A stretch of 64,000 nt of DNA from Streptococcus cristatus (GCF_003943515.1 NZ_RJPT01000009.1:16299-80298); one strand, 5' to 3'; numbered from the stretch's first letter, positions 32,603 through 43,905 are shown. Notes: generated by a model from the letters alone, not told the origin. Numbers and translations: made by a program.

Positions 32603-33538
32603 TTAGTCCATATAGGATAGCAGGTAGCCGTAGCCTTCCTCTTCCATTTGCTCTTTCGGGATAAATCGCAGAGCTGCTGAATTGATGCAGTAGCGCAAGC
32701 CACCTAATTCTTGAGGACCGTCGGTAAAGACGTGACCCAAATGGGCATTTCCTGAACGACTCCGCACTTCGATTCGCTCCATGCCATGACTCAAATCTTG
32801 ATAATACGTGATAACCTCGCGAGCGATAGGACGGGCAAAACTAGGCCAGCCACAACCCGATTCAAACTTGTCGGCCGCAAAAAAGAGGGGCTCGCCTGTC
32901 GTCACATCAACATAAATCCCTGCCTCAAAAGTCGCGTTGTAAGCATTATGGAAGGGGCGCTCCGTTGCACTCTGCTGAGTCACCTGATACTGCTCCTCAC
33001 TTAACACTGCTTTAAGTTGCTGCTGGCTAGGCTTAGGATAATGGCCCGCATCTACCAAGGGCTGCTCAGCATCCTTGACATTGATATGGCAATAACCCGT
33101 CGGATTTTTCTTGAGATAATCCTGATGATAATCCTCGGCCAAGATATAATGGCGCAAGGGCTCTAGCTCTACAGCCAACTTTTGTCCTAATTGCTCCTCC
33201 TGTTCAGCAAAAACCTGCTCGATAGTGGCGCGATCTTCCTCACGGACATAGTAAACACCTGTTCGATACTGACGGCCAATATCATTAGCCTGTTTGTTGA
33301 TGGATAAGGGGTCAATGACTCGGAAATAGTAGAGCAAAATTTCCCGCAGGCTGATTTTTTCTTCGTCATAAATCAAGTGCACCGTCTCCGCATGGTCGGT
33401 CTGGTGAATGAGCTGGTAGTTGGTGGACTCTACTTGTCCATTGGCATAGCCTACTGTCGTCTCCTCAACGCCTTCAATCCGAGAAAAATATTCCTCCAAG
33501 CCCCAGAAACAACCGCCCGCTAGATAAATTTCTGCCAT
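32603..33538 (-). CDS. msrAB: fused methionine sulfoxide reductase MsrA-MsrB
   Basis: Repairs both stereoisomers of oxidised methionine. About 311 residues. The MsrA half has the catalytic Cys in AGGCFWG (residue 10). The MsrB half has CGWPSFARP for structure and the catalytic Cys in [11 protein letters not shown] near the C-terminus. No signal peptide, so a cytosolic form. The start at 33538 (MAEIYLAGG) is placed 7 bp after GGAGGG; an ATG two codons earlier abuts that site. Confidence 0.95.
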   Translation of the reverse strand: MAEIYLAGGCFWGLEEYFSRIEGVEETTVGYANGQVESTNYQLIHQTDHAETVHLIYDEEKISLREILLYYFRVIDPLSINKQANDIGRQYRTGVYYVREEDRATIEQVFAEQEEQLGQKLAVELEPLRHYILAEDYHQDYLKKNPTGYCHINVKDAEQPLVDAGHYPKPSQQQLKAVLSEEQYQVTQQSATERPFHNAYNATFEAGIYVDVTTGEPLFFAADKFESGCGWPSFARPIAREVITYYQDLSHGMERIEVRSRSGNAHLGHVFTDGPQELGGLRYCINSAALRFIPKEQMEEEGYGYLLSYMD

Positions 33539-33680
33539 AAACATCCCTCCAATCTTTTCCTCTATTTTCTCATAAAAAGAGAAACTTTTATAGGATTTTG
33601 ATTGGGACTTTCTTAGAAATCATATCAAATACTGCGCCCCTATAGATTAACCAAATTCAATTGTTTCAGCAAAATATAAA

Positions 33681-33702
33681 AAGACAGGAAATTTCCCGTC
33701 TT
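33681..33702 (-). terminator. terminator of the Spx/ArsC-like gene
   Basis: AAGACGGGAAATTTCCTGTCTT on the minus strand with one mismatch, followed by TTT. Confidence 0.7.
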
Positions 33703-33705
33703 TAA

Positions 33706-34059
33706 TTAAAGGTTTAATTCCTTGTATTCGGTCCGATAGCCAACTTGCACAATCCGATCATCTTGGACTAGCAGTGGTCGCTTAATCAGCATGCCGTCGG
33801 TCGCCAAGAGTGCGGCTGCCTCCTCAGCAGAAAACTGAGGTACCTTATCCTTGAGCCCCAATTCTCGGTACTTGATACCACTGGTATTAAAGAAAGATTT
33901 AATCTCCAAATCAGAATGAGTCATCCATTGCAAAAGTTGCTCTTGGCTAGGCGTTTCCTTGACAATATCCACTGCTTCAAAGTCCAGTCCCAACTGAGTC
34001 AGCTCAGCTTTTGCCTTGCGACAAGTAGAGCATTTGGGGTATTCGATAAATTGTAACAT
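33706..34059 (-). CDS. Spx/ArsC-family thioredoxin-fold protein
   Basis: Protein of 117 residues of the ArsC/Spx superfamily. The N-terminal CSTCRKA gives a CXXC pair like that of Spx and YffB rather than the single Cys of some arsenate reductases. The later segment LIKRPLLVQDDRIVQVGYR contains the conserved cis-Pro region. The family includes RNA polymerase-binding regulators and reductases. Spx proteins usually have about 130 residues and an RPI motif; the RPL here makes a YusI/YffB-like reductase equally likely. Monocistronic. Confidence 0.8.
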   Translation of the reverse strand: MLQFIEYPKCSTCRKAKAELTQLGLDFEAVDIVKETPSQEQLLQWMTHSDLEIKSFFNTSGIKYRELGLKDKVPQFSAEEAAALLATDGMLIKRPLLVQDDRIVQVGYRTEYKELNL

Positions 34060-34158
34060 ACTTACCTCAATTCTTATTTATCTCTAGCCTTTGTGGTCTA
34101 AAATTCCAAAATAGCTTGAAATTTCTATGCTTACTGTTAAAGAAAGCAAATGCTTCCT

Positions 34159-34461
34159 CTACAAGACATCACCCTCATCCAATATTTTCTTGAAGTGCTG
34201 CGAATACTTTGTCGGATAAAACTCGGTGAAAGTATATGCTGCAATCTCTTGAATATAAAAAGGATCTTCTGAAATAATCTTTTGAACAGTTTCTTTACTA
34301 TCTGTATTCACTAAAATAATCCCACCATTCCGAGGATTCTTCCGTCCTGATGCGATAAAATGGCCAGATGCATAATATTTATCTAAAAAAGAAATATGCT
34401 CTGGTAAATATTTTTCAACTTCTACTAGGTCTTTTTTATAAGTTAAATCAATAATAAACAT
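34159..34461 (-). CDS. YciI-like protein
   Basis: Protein of 100 residues with the dimeric alpha-beta barrel pattern of YciI: MFIIDLTYKKDL start, LPEHISFLDKYYASGHFIASGRK with the conserved His, and a DPFYIQEIAAYTFTEF strand near the end. Enzymatic role unknown for most members. It stands alone between serA and the Spx-like gene, and no terminator of note was seen after it. Confidence 0.8.
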   Translation of the reverse strand: MFIIDLTYKKDLVEVEKYLPEHISFLDKYYASGHFIASGRKNPRNGGIILVNTDSKETVQKIISEDPFYIQEIAAYTFTEFYPTKYSQHFKKILDEGDVL

Positions 34462-34532
34462 AATAACTCCTATGATATTTTACTTATGATATTTAGCATA
34501 TAAATCACTTTTATGTAAGCCGTATTTTTTTG

Positions 34533-35708
34533 TTATTTCTTAATTAAACGCACGCGCACAATATTATCGCTATTCTCAAATTTATCAACCAGCTCCTGAA
34601 TCTTGCTTTCATCTGACTCATCCAGATCCAGCAAAGTATAGGCATAATCACCCTTGGAACGATTGATGATATTGTCGATATTGATATTCAAATCACTGAC
34701 CGCTGTTGAAATCCGAGCTACAATATTCGGTACATTTTTGTTAATCAGGGTAATCCGATAAGGGGCTGAGAGAGCCTGACGGACATTAGGGAAATTCACT
34801 GAGTTGATAATCTCGCCCGTTTCCATGAAGCGGCGGATGGTTTTCCCAGCCATAATGGCACAGTTGAGCTCAGCTTCCTCTGTTGAGCCGCCCAGATGCG
34901 GAAAGACTGTAATCTGCGGATGACGGAGCAGCTCTTCTACACCAAAGTCTGTGATATAGCGTTTGATAACACCTGTTTCCAAAGCTTCAAAGAGGGCGAC
35001 ATTGTCCACCAGCTCGCCACGAGCAAAGTTGATAAGGGTTGTTCCCTTTTGCATAAGACCAAAAGCAGCCTGATCAAAAGTAGCACGTGTATCCTCAGTC
35101 AGAGGGACGTGGATAGTGATATAATCACTCTTCTCAAAGATTTCCTTAATGTCTGCTACCCGTTTGACATGGCTAGAGATATTCCAAGCTGTTTCAATGG
35201 ATACATAAGGATCATAACCTAGGACATTCATTCCCAGACGATAGGCATCGTTAGCAATACGGCCACCGATAGCTCCTAACCCAATGACTCCCAAAGTCTT
35301 CTCTGCAATTTCTGTCCCAGCAAACTGCTTCTTACCGGCTTCCACTTGCTTGGGAACATCATCTCCAGAAAGGTCGTTAGCCCAGCTGTTAGCTGCGATA
35401 TAGTCACGGGCAGACAGGAGAATGGAAGCCAAGACAGCTTCTTTCACCGCATTAGCATTAGCTCCTGGAGTGTTAAAGACCACAATTCCCTGCGCTGTTG
35501 CCTGGTCAACAGGAATATTATTGGTTCCTGCGCCTGCCCGCGCGATGGCTTTGAGCTTGCTTGGAAATTCCTGTCCATGCAGGTTTTGACTGCGCAGGAT
35601 ATAAGCATCTGGATTGTCCGACTTATCTCCGTCAATCTGAAAAGCATTGCCCAGCTCCTTAAGCCCGATTTGATTGATATTGTTAAAGGTTTTGACACTA
35701 AAGACCAT
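34533..35708 (-). CDS. serA: D-3-phosphoglycerate dehydrogenase
   Basis: First enzyme of serine synthesis, oxidising 3-phosphoglycerate with NAD. 391 residues. The N-terminal catalytic half has RAGAGTNNIPVD, the Rossmann motif GLGAIGGRIAND and the active-site His in FPHLGGSTEEAE. A C-terminal ACT domain (about 320-391, ALSAPYRITLINKNVPNIVA) is suited to amino-acid feedback. It follows serC by 12 bp in one operon under the CodY-like box at 36851. Confidence 0.94.
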   Translation of the reverse strand: MVFSVKTFNNINQIGLKELGNAFQIDGDKSDNPDAYILRSQNLHGQEFPSKLKAIARAGAGTNNIPVDQATAQGIVVFNTPGANANAVKEAVLASILLSARDYIAANSWANDLSGDDVPKQVEAGKKQFAGTEIAEKTLGVIGLGAIGGRIANDAYRLGMNVLGYDPYVSIETAWNISSHVKRVADIKEIFEKSDYITIHVPLTEDTRATFDQAAFGLMQKGTTLINFARGELVDNVALFEALETGVIKRYITDFGVEELLRHPQITVFPHLGGSTEEAELNCAIMAGKTIRRFMETGEIINSVNFPNVRQALSAPYRITLINKNVPNIVARISTAVSDLNINIDNIINRSKGDYAYTLLDLDESDESKIQELVDKFENSDNIVRVRLIKK

Positions 35709-35720
35709 AATTTCCCTCTC

Positions 35721-36812
35721 TTAAGAATTTTCTTCTTCAAATTTCTGCATAAAGGCAATCAAGTCCTTGACACCTTGAAGCGGAAAAGCATTGTAGAGAC
35801 TAGCTCTCATGCCGCCTACGCTGCGGTGCCCCTTGATATTCTTGAATCCCGCTGCTGCAGCCTCTTTGTTAAATTTGGCATCCAGCTCTGGGCTAGGAGA
35901 CACAAAGGGAATATTAGCTACTGAGCGCTGCTCCTTGTAACGGACTGGACTGCGATAAAAGTCCGACTGCTCAATGAAGTCGTACAAAAGGCCAGATTTT
36001 TCACGATTGCGCTTTTCCATTTCTGCTACGCCACCCAGCTCCTTGACCCACTCAAAGACCAGTTTGGCCATATAGATGGCGAAAGTTGGTGGTGTATTGT
36101 AGAGAGAGTCATTGTCCGCCTGAATGCGGTAGTCCAGCATACTAGACAGAACTGGCTCGTCATTGAGCAAATCCTCACGAATGATGACCACTGTCACGCC
36201 GGCTGGTCCGATATTCTTCTGAGCTCCAGCATAAATCAAACCAAAATCCTCTACCCGATACTGAGCAGCAAGGATATTAGAAGACATATCCGCCACAATG
36301 GGCACGCCATTGGTCGCTGGCAGGTCGTAGATGGCCGTTCCTTCGATAGTATTATTGGTTGTCAGATGCACATAGGCCGCCTGCGGATCAATCTCTTTTT
36401 CATCAAAAAAAGGAATTTCTGTGTAATTTAAATCCTCTGACGAAGCCAAAAGAATAGGCTCAAAAGGCACGGTCTTAGCCAGCTTGACTGCTTCTGTGTA
36501 GGCCTTCTTGCCCCAAGATCCGGCTACTAGGTAATAGGCCTTGCCGCCCTTGGCGAGATTGAGAGGAAGCATAGAAAACTGGGTAGATGCTCCGCCCTGC
36601 AGAAAGAGGACGCGGTAATTGTCTGGGATATCCATGAGCTCACGCAGCAAGCTCTCAGCTTCTTTGATAATATCGTCGAATTCTTTGGATCGGTGGGATA
36701 GCTCCATCACGCTCATGCCGCTTTGGGCATAGTCTAAAAACTCAGCCTGAGCTTTTTTCAAGACTTCCTTGGGCAATACTGCCGGTCCAGCAGAAAAATT
36801 GTAAATGGTCAT
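35721..36812 (-). CDS. serC: phosphoserine aminotransferase
   Basis: Second step of serine synthesis, converting phosphohydroxypyruvate to phosphoserine with PLP. 363 residues of the class V fold. It starts [14 protein letters not shown], the PLP Lys is in [13 protein letters not shown], and the C-terminal Arg-containing motif is [16 protein letters not shown]. It is upstream of serA in the same operon. A serB homologue is not in the window. Confidence 0.95.
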   Translation of the reverse strand: MTIYNFSAGPAVLPKEVLKKAQAEFLDYAQSGMSVMELSHRSKEFDDIIKEAESLLRELMDIPDNYRVLFLQGGASTQFSMLPLNLAKGGKAYYLVAGSWGKKAYTEAVKLAKTVPFEPILLASSEDLNYTEIPFFDEKEIDPQAAYVHLTTNNTIEGTAIYDLPATNGVPIVADMSSNILAAQYRVEDFGLIYAGAQKNIGPAGVTVVIIREDLLNDEPVLSSMLDYRIQADNDSLYNTPPTFAIYMAKLVFEWVKELGGVAEMEKRNREKSGLLYDFIEQSDFYRSPVRYKEQRSVANIPFVSPSPELDAKFNKEAAAAGFKNIKGHRSVGGMRASLYNAFPLQGVKDLIAFMQKFEEENS

Positions 36813-36840
36813 ATCCTACCTCCAAAAATGTATTTTGTCT

Positions 36841-36849
36841 ATCATATCA
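36841..36849 (-). promoter_or_regulatory. serCA promoter, extended -10
   Basis: Minus-strand TGATATGAT 28 bp before serC. The region where a -35 would lie is occupied by the CodY-like box. Confidence 0.6.
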
Positions 36850-36850
36850 C

Positions 36851-36865
36851 AATGTTCAGAAAATT
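36851..36865. promoter_or_regulatory. CodY-like box at the serCA promoter
   Basis: AATGTTCAGAAAATT matches the CodY consensus at 14 of 15 positions. It lies between the -10 and the expected -35, so binding would block RNA polymerase. Confidence 0.7.
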
Positions 36866-36930
36866 TCTATAATTCTTTCAAATATATTTTACTTTTGGCG
36901 AAATTCCCGAACAAAAGGAGGATTTTGAAC

Positions 36931-36957
36931 AAAAAACTAGTCGAATAGGACTAGTTT
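36931..36957 (-). terminator. terminator of the tmk-holB-yabA-rsmI operon
   Basis: AACTAGTCC / GACTAGTT with a 5 nt loop and six T. The left arm overlaps the stop codon of rsmI. Confidence 0.8.
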
Positions 36958-37817
36958 CTGTCTCCTTCATGATAGAGGGCATAGAGCTGACTCTTATTGC
37001 GCCCGTATTTTTTGGATACTTCCTTGATAGCCTGATTTTTCTTGCTACCGGATTGGACCAAGCTATCAATTTCAGCCAAGAGATCCGCATCCGCTTTGTC
37101 TTCCTTCTCCAGACTTGCACCAGCCACAATCAGGAGGCACTCGCCCTTGAGGGAATTTTCCGCCAGATAGTCTATCAACTCAGAAATCCTTCCTCGTTGG
37201 TATTCTTCATAAATTTTGGTTAATTCCCGAACCAAAACCACTGAGCGGTCCCCATAGACTTCCAACATATTTTCCAGCGTGGCCTTGACCCTGTGGGGAG
37301 ATTCGTAAAATATCTGTGTCTCTGGATAGGATTTTTTACTCTGGAAAAACTCCTTCTGCTGCCCAGACTTACGAGGCAAGAAACCATAAAAAATATGAGG
37401 CTGAGGCGCTAAACCACTGGCAATTAGAGCAGAAATCCCGGCGCTGGGGCCCGGAACCGTCACCACAGCAATGTCCTCATCAATAGCCGCCTTGACCAAA
37501 TCATGACCTGGATCCGAAATGCTAGGCAAGCCAGCATCGGATACCTGAGCTAGATTTTGACCTGATTTGAGCAAGTCCAGCAAGATCGGTATCTTTTCTT
37601 GAGCATTGTGCTCATGAAAGCTGACCTGCCTCGCCTCAATCCCAAAGTGTTTGAGCAGAAGACCCGTATTTCTGGTATCTTCGGCCGCAATAACATCCAC
37701 TTCCTTGAGGGTATTGACCATGCGAATGCTCATGTCATCCATATTTCCAATAGGAGTCGCCACCAAATACAGCTTGCCGTAGGGCGACTGTCCCTTAAAA
37801 CTCTTTTGAATCTGCAT
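36951..37817 (-). CDS. rsmI: 16S rRNA C1402 2'-O-methyltransferase
   Basis: SAM-dependent enzyme of about 288 residues that methylates the ribose of C1402 in 16S rRNA. Tetrapyrrole-methylase fold motifs are ATPIGNMDDMSIR, AEDTRNTGLLLKHFG, VSDAGLPSISDPG and TVPGPSAGISALIASG. The start at 37817 (MQIQKSFKG) has GGAG 5 bp upstream and lies 2 bp after the yabA stop. A longer in-frame form would run through yabA and is rejected. Confidence 0.94.
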   Translation of the reverse strand: MQIQKSFKGQSPYGKLYLVATPIGNMDDMSIRMVNTLKEVDVIAAEDTRNTGLLLKHFGIEARQVSFHEHNAQEKIPILLDLLKSGQNLAQVSDAGLPSISDPGHDLVKAAIDEDIAVVTVPGPSAGISALIASGLAPQPHIFYGFLPRKSGQQKEFFQSKKSYPETQIFYESPHRVKATLENMLEVYGDRSVVLVRELTKIYEEYQRGRISELIDYLAENSLKGECLLIVAGASLEKEDKADADLLAEIDSLVQSGSKKNQAIKEVSKKYGRNKSQLYALYHEGDRN

Positions 37818-37819
37818 CT

Positions 37820-38137
37820 CTACTCCCTGAATAACAACTCGTCGCAGAACATGCACTCCGCATCGTTTTCTCGGCGTTGACCATAGAAATCTGTACACAC
37901 ATGAAAACCATCGTAGTACAGTTTGCGGAGATTGTCCCGATTTTTATTGATTTTAACCGGTGCTGCTTGCTCTACCTCACCTAGTCGCTCTCTCAGCTTG
38001 TCATTTTCTAGCTGGAGGACGATATTTTCCTCTACGACACTCTTGAGATTTTTCTTGATGGCCTCTACCTCGGCAAGGGTCACTAAAAGCGTCTGAGAAA
38101 AATCATCCAAGGCATCAAATAGTTCTTTTTTATTCAT
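37820..38137 (-). CDS. yabA: YabA, replication initiation control protein
   Basis: Negative regulator of DnaA and partner of the sliding clamp DnaN. 105 residues: an N-terminal leucine-zipper coiled coil (about 1-60) and a C-terminal zinc module with the ligands in [10 protein letters not shown] and AECMFCDEL. It sits in the tmk-holB-yabA-rsmI run that is widespread in Firmicutes. Confidence 0.93.
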   Translation of the reverse strand: MNKKELFDALDDFSQTLLVTLAEVEAIKKNLKSVVEENIVLQLENDKLRERLGEVEQAAPVKINKNRDNLRKLYYDGFHVCTDFYGQRRENDAECMFCDELLFRE

Positions 38138-38146
38138 TGTCTGCTC

Positions 38147-39049
38147 CTATCTTGCTTGGGCACTGTCTTTTAAAATCATGTATTCCAGAGCATTTTGAAA
38201 AGATACATTGGCTCGCCACATCTTCTTTGCTTCCAAGAGATCTTCCAGTTTCTTGCGACCTGCCTCGCTTCCAAGTTCCTTGGCCAGCAAGACTTCCAAG
38301 ATTTTAAAGACCTGCTCCTGTTTATCCTTGTCCTCAGCCAGTTTAGCCAGCTTGGCCACTTGGAGATAAGCCTGATTCTCATTGGTCAGGGCGGCCTTGA
38401 CAAAACGCTGACTCTCACTGACCAGCTCAAAAAAAGACTTGTTGGAAGCCAGCTGATCGGCTTCTTCCTGGGTCTGGCTATAAGCAGCCAGTAACTCAGC
38501 CTGACTTTTGATCAAGCCAGACTCTTCCAGCTGGTGCTGGAGAGTGGCCTGATTCTTCCGAAAGTGGAAAATCTGTGTTCGGCTCTTGATAGTAGGCAAA
38601 ATCAGATGCTCATCGGCCGTCAAAAGAAAAATATAAATCTCACTTTGGGGCTCTTCGATGACTTTGAGGAGGGAATTAGCGGCATTGACGTGCATCTTAT
38701 CTGCATCACAGATGATAAAGACCTGTCTGTTGCCCTCCATACCGCTCTGGGAAAAACTTCTCACTAACTCACGAATGCGCTCCGTTTTGATAATGCCATT
38801 CACTGGCCGCACAACCGTCACATCTGAGAAATCCTCACTCTCAATCAAGCGACAAGCCCGACAAGTACCGCAGGGCCAAACTCCCTGACGATTCTCACAA
38901 AAGAGACTCTGTGACAAGGTCAAAGCCATGGCAAAACTAGAAAAATTCCCCGAAAATAAATAAGTATGATTGAGCCGACCTGCTTCTAGAATTTTCTGAA
39001 AAGTTTCTGTAAGTTGAGGCTGGGCCTGACGTAATTCTTCTACTGTCAT
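38147..39049 (-). CDS. holB: DNA polymerase III delta prime subunit
   Basis: Clamp-loader subunit of 300 residues. It has the AAA fold with a degenerate P-loop ([16 protein letters not shown]), as expected for delta prime, a zinc-binding cluster [11 protein letters not shown] (about 52-65), and LLKVIEEPQ. The start overlaps the tmk stop by 4 bp (ATGA). It is shorter than many homologues but has all core segments. Confidence 0.92.
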   Translation of the reverse strand: MTVEELRQAQPQLTETFQKILEAGRLNHTYLFSGNFSSFAMALTLSQSLFCENRQGVWPCGTCRACRLIESEDFSDVTVVRPVNGIIKTERIRELVRSFSQSGMEGNRQVFIICDADKMHVNAANSLLKVIEEPQSEIYIFLLTADEHLILPTIKSRTQIFHFRKNQATLQHQLEESGLIKSQAELLAAYSQTQEEADQLASNKSFFELVSESQRFVKAALTNENQAYLQVAKLAKLAEDKDKQEQVFKILEVLLAKELGSEAGRKKLEDLLEAKKMWRANVSFQNALEYMILKDSAQAR

Positions 39050-39684
39050 TTTTCTTTGATAAAACGCTCTTTGATAACTGCCAAACTGTCGGCCACGACT
39101 TGCTCCAGCGGCTGACTAGCATCTATCTTGACGACACGTTCTGGTTCCTTTTCTAAAATAGTCAGATAGCCTTGGCGCACGCGCTCGTGCAAGTCGAGAC
39201 CTTCCAGGTCCAAACGATTCACTTCGCGCTCCTTATTTCGAGCAATGCGAGCCAGACCTTCCTTGACATCAATATCGAAATAGAGGGTCAAATCTGGTTT
39301 GAGCCCATCAGTCGCAAACTGGTTGAGCCATTCCACATCGTCAACTGCCAAGCCTCGTCCGTAGCCTTGATAGGCCACCGAGCTATCAATAAACCGATCT
39401 TGCAAGACCCATGTCCCTTGCTCCAAAGCAGGCAGAACCTTCTCCGCCAGATGCTGACGTCGGCTGGCAATATAAAGTAGCAACTCGGTCTTAGCATCCA
39501 TGACTGTGTGCCCCTTATCCAAAATTACCTCGCGGATTTTCTCAGAAATAGCCACACCGCCAGGCTCTCTAGTCTTCAGCAACTCATAGCCCATCTCTTT
39601 CAGCTGAGGAAGCAAAGCCTCTAAAACACTGGTTTTCCCAGCACCTTCTGGGCCTTCTAGCGATATAAAAACACCTTTTTTCAT
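39046..39684 (-). CDS. tmk: thymidylate kinase
   Basis: Phosphorylates dTMP to dTDP for DNA synthesis. 212 residues with the P-loop [12 protein letters not shown], the DRE-like TREPGG segment and the [16 protein letters not shown] motif. First gene of the operon with holB, yabA and rsmI. An extended -10 with TACAAT lies at 39747-39755 on the minus strand, facing the yitT-type gene promoter. Confidence 0.95.
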   Translation of the reverse strand: MKKGVFISLEGPEGAGKTSVLEALLPQLKEMGYELLKTREPGGVAISEKIREVILDKGHTVMDAKTELLLYIASRRQHLAEKVLPALEQGTWVLQDRFIDSSVAYQGYGRGLAVDDVEWLNQFATDGLKPDLTLYFDIDVKEGLARIARNKEREVNRLDLEGLDLHERVRQGYLTILEKEPERVVKIDASQPLEQVVADSLAVIKERFIKEK

Positions 39685-39827
39685 CGTTTTCCTTTTACAT
39701 TCATTCTGCCAATGGCTGCAGAAATTTCTATTTTAGTCTATGTTTTATTGTACCAAAAATTATCCCAAAAGCCCATAGAAGAATTTCTCGAAAAATATTT
39801 CATATTATTTTCAAAAATGAAAACTTT

Positions 39828-39836
39828 TGATAAAAT
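39828..39836 (+). promoter_or_regulatory. promoter of the YitT-type gene
   Basis: TGATAAAAT, an extended -10, 28 bp before the start codon. The 180 bp between tmk and this gene hold divergent promoters. Confidence 0.5.
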
Positions 39837-39864
39837 AGAGTCAGAAAATTCTTAGGAGAGTCTG

Positions 39865-40752
39865 ATGTTTAAATTTAAAAATATACTGGCCATCATTCTG
39901 GGGGCTGGAATTTTTTCTTTTGGGATTCATTATTTGGTGATTCCTTTTCACTTGTATGAAGGCGGAGCAACGGGGATAACCTTGATTGTCTACTACCTCT
40001 TCAAGATTCCTGTATCAACCACCAACTTGGTCATCAATATTCCACTCTTTATTCTCGCTTGGAAATTACTGGGAAATCGCACCCTTTACCTCAGCATTTT
40101 AGGCACCTTCTCGGTATCAGCTTGGCTAAAAGTATTCGAGATGCTGCCTGCTTCCAAACACTTGCAAGACTATTTCTTTTCTTCCTTGGATGGCGACGTC
40201 TTACTGGCCTGCCTTGGAACAGGAATTATCCTTGGAGTTGGCCTAGGCATCATTTTCAATGCCGGAGGGACGACTGGTGGTACCGATATTGTAGCTCGCA
40301 TCTTCAATAAATATACCAGCATCTCCATGGGCCGCCTCATGCTGACAGTGGACTTCATCGTGATTTCTCTGGTTCTTTTAGTCTTTAAAGATCTACGCAT
40401 GGTTTCTTATACACTCATGTTTGTCTTTATCACCTCTCGTGTTATTGACTTGATTGCTGAGGGTGGCTTCGCTGGCAAAGGCTTCCTGATTGTCACCAGC
40501 AAACCAATAGAACTAGCTGAAGCGATCAATGAAAAACTTGGAAGAGGGGTTACCTATCTGCAAGGACAGGGCTTCTATAGCAAGCAAGATTTGCAAATCG
40601 TTTATTGTGTTGTCTCTCGTAACGAAATGCAGCAAATGAAGAAACTCATCAATGACATCGATCCATTGGCCTTTACAACTATTACAGAAGCCCATGAAAT
40701 TTTAGGAGAAGGTTTTACCTTAGACTCTAATAAACAGCCTATCGTCAAATAG
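39865..40752 (+). CDS. YitT-family membrane protein
   Basis: Protein of 295 residues. About five membrane helices occupy the first 200 (DUF161), including the Gly-rich GVGLGIIFNAGGTTGGTDIV. A C-terminal soluble DUF2179 domain follows (about 205-290). Members are widespread and their transport substrate is unknown. It is a single plus-strand gene between minus-strand operons and ends at a bidirectional terminator. Confidence 0.85.
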   Translation: MFKFKNILAIILGAGIFSFGIHYLVIPFHLYEGGATGITLIVYYLFKIPVSTTNLVINIPLFILAWKLLGNRTLYLSILGTFSVSAWLKVFEMLPASKHLQDYFFSSLDGDVLLACLGTGIILGVGLGIIFNAGGTTGGTDIVARIFNKYTSISMGRLMLTVDFIVISLVLLVFKDLRMVSYTLMFVFITSRVIDLIAEGGFAGKGFLIVTSKPIELAEAINEKLGRGVTYLQGQGFYSKQDLQIVYCVVSRNEMQQMKKLINDIDPLAFTTITEAHEILGEGFTLDSNKQPIVK

Positions 40753-40765
40753 AGTTATCCTACAC

Positions 40766-40806
40766 AAAAAGACTTCAGAATGATTGTTCATTCTGAAGTC
40801 TTTTTT
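40766..40806. terminator. bidirectional terminator between the YitT-type gene and mtnN
   Basis: Perfect 13 bp stem GACTTCAGAATGA / TCATTCTGAAGTC, A-run before and T-run after, between convergent genes. Confidence 0.92.
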
Positions 40807-41497
40807 AGTCTAAGTTATTCAATAATTGAATGAGGGTTTCAGCTGAGCGCTTACCTGCTTCTAGGATAAATTCATCAAAAGTGATATTGGCATCATGGCT
40901 GGCTGTATCGCTCATTGCGCGAATGACCATAAAAGGCAATCCAAGAGAATGCGCGGCTTGAGCAATGGCTGCTCCCTCCATCTCTACTGCCAAAACATCA
41001 GGAAAATGTTGTTTAATTTGGTCAATCTTGTCCTGTCCAGCGATAAAGCTATCTCCCGTCGCAATCAAGCCAACTCGGCTCGTCTGCTGGGTCTTTTCCA
41101 GCACTGCTTTCATCTCCTCAACTAAGTAGCGACTGGCTTCATAGTAGAGGGGTTGCCGTGCCATTTGACCGTAGTCATAGCCAAAAGCTGTCACATCCAC
41201 ATCATGGTAGACCAAACGATCTGCCACCACTACATCTCCAATTTCTAGACCTGGAGCCACTGCTCCGGCGGAACCCGTATTGATGACCGCCGTCACCTCA
41301 AAGTCATTGGCTAACACAGCCACACTCATGGCCGACATGACTTTGCCGATTCCACTTTCTACCAGTACAACCTCATGATGCTTGATACGACCAGTATAGT
41401 AAATATGCCCTAGGCGCTGGTGTTTCTCAGCCATTTCCAGATGCTCCACCAGCAGCTTCAACTCCTCAGGCATAGCCGCGATAATTCCGATTTTCAT
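40805..41497 (-). CDS. mtnN: 5'-methylthioadenosine/S-adenosylhomocysteine nucleosidase
   Basis: Hydrolyses MTA and SAH to adenine and the thioribose or ribosyl product, feeding methionine salvage and, with LuxS, AI-2 formation. 230 residues. Family features are the start MKIGIIAAMPEEL, the NTGSAGAV nucleoside-site loop, VEMEGAAIAQ (catalytic Glu) and the MSDTASHDANITFDEF motif with the catalytic Asp. It is last in the glmU-Nudix-macP-mtnN run. Confidence 0.95.
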   Translation of the reverse strand: MKIGIIAAMPEELKLLVEHLEMAEKHQRLGHIYYTGRIKHHEVVLVESGIGKVMSAMSVAVLANDFEVTAVINTGSAGAVAPGLEIGDVVVADRLVYHDVDVTAFGYDYGQMARQPLYYEASRYLVEEMKAVLEKTQQTSRVGLIATGDSFIAGQDKIDQIKQHFPDVLAVEMEGAAIAQAAHSLGLPFMVIRAMSDTASHDANITFDEFILEAGKRSAETLIQLLNNLD

Positions 41498-41523
41498 GAT
41501 TCATTCTTTCCTTTTTTACATTA

Positions 41524-41579
41524 AAAAGAGGGAGAGGAAGTAGAGTTTCATTTTCTCGTTTCCGTCACTCCCCTTCTTT
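41524..41579 (-). terminator. possible terminator between macP and mtnN
   Basis: AAGAGGGAG and CTCCCCTT arms about 30 nt apart with TTTTTA on the minus strand. Long loop and mismatches, so it may be partial only. Confidence 0.4.
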
Positions 41580-41580
41580 A

Positions 41581-41892
41581 TCATAGCCAAATAATGGCCG
41601 CAATTAATCCAATCAAAAGAAGCACAATCCAGAACAGGATTTTGTTTAACTTAGCCTGAAAAATACTTCGTTTTTGATTTTCGATTCGACGACTTTTGAT
41701 AACTGTCGGTTCAACTTCAATCTGCAGAGTATCCTGATTGACAGCTTGCCGTGGAGCAGCATAACCGAAAGCTCCTTTTCTAGCAATAGAAATGACCTTA
41801 GTTTCTTCATCGTCCATCAGCAAGGGACCATCAATATGTTCTCCACGATTGGCCCGCTCAATGATTTCATCTGTTAATAAAGCTTTTCCCAT
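41581..41892 (-). CDS. macP: MacP, membrane-anchored cofactor of a class A PBP
   Basis: Protein of 103 residues with a cytoplasmic N-terminal tail and one C-terminal membrane helix (about 84-102, [18 protein letters not shown]). The start [18 protein letters not shown] and the position between the Nudix gene and mtnN are those of pneumococcal MacP, which activates PBP2a and is phosphorylated by StkP on a Thr near residue 32. Thr31 in DDEETKVIS is the likely equivalent here. Identification is from context and sequence pattern. Confidence 0.82.
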   Translation of the reverse strand: MGKALLTDEIIERANRGEHIDGPLLMDDEETKVISIARKGAFGYAAPRQAVNQDTLQIEVEPTVIKSRRIENQKRSIFQAKLNKILFWIVLLLIGLIAAIIWL

Positions 41893-41904
41893 TGATCTAC
41901 GTTC

Positions 41905-42456
41905 CTATTTATTCAGATTTTTTTGTTCCCAGTACTGAAGAGCCATGATAGTCTTAACATCGCAGATGTCACCGTTTTTCAGCAACTGATGTGCCTCCTC
42001 CAGACTGACTTCAAAAAGTTCTAATGTTTCATCCTCGTCTTGGGGACGAGGGTTTTCGACCTTTGTCAAATGACTGGCGCTGTAGAGCTTGATTTTCTCA
42101 TTGCAAAAACCGATGGCAGAGTAGAAATCATAGACCAACTCCAGCTGTCCAGTGTAGCCTGTCTCTTCTTCTAATTCTCGGAGGGCAGCCGCTTGGGGAT
42201 CTGCATTCTCTCCTAGCTCCAACTTCCCAGCTGGAATCTCATATGAAGTCGCTTCGATCGCCTTGCGGTACTGCTTGACCAAAATCATCTTATTTTCCGG
42301 AGTGATGGCAATCACAGCCACCGCTCCGTTATGAAAAATCAAATCCCGTTGGGCTTGACCCTTACCCTCTGGCAGTTCCACCTGATCCTGAACCACTTTA
42401 AAAATCGGCCCCTGATAAATTTCCATCCGTTTGACGGTTTTTTCTTCAAATTCCAT
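41905..42456 (-). CDS. Nudix hydrolase, ADP-ribose pyrophosphatase type
   Basis: Enzyme of 183 residues with a complete Nudix box from about residue 77: GKLELGE, then AAALRELEEETGY. The preceding ATSYEIPAG and the downstream SAIGFCNEKIKLY fit ADP-ribose pyrophosphatases of the NudF/YqkG group. It clears ADP-ribose or similar dinucleotides. It lies 8 bp after glmU and 12 bp before macP in one transcript. Confidence 0.88.
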   Translation of the reverse strand: MEFEEKTVKRMEIYQGPIFKVVQDQVELPEGKGQAQRDLIFHNGAVAVIAITPENKMILVKQYRKAIEATSYEIPAGKLELGENADPQAAALRELEEETGYTGQLELVYDFYSAIGFCNEKIKLYSASHLTKVENPRPQDEDETLELFEVSLEEAHQLLKNGDICDVKTIMALQYWEQKNLNK

Positions 42457-42464
42457 GGCTGAAC

Positions 42465-43868
<1,404 letters not shown>

Positions 43869-43876
43869 TTACCCTT

Positions 43877-43885
43877 ATTATACCA
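43877..43885 (-). promoter_or_regulatory. glmU promoter, extended -10
   Basis: Minus-strand TGGTATAAT 33 bp before the glmU start, with a weak TTTAAA 17 bp upstream. Confidence 0.6.
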
Positions 43886-43905
43886 CTAAAAGAGAATTTT
43901 TTAAA

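Noticed and set aside
37818..37898. N-terminal extension of rsmI
   Set aside because: It runs through yabA in another frame; the ATG at 37817 has a proper ribosome site.
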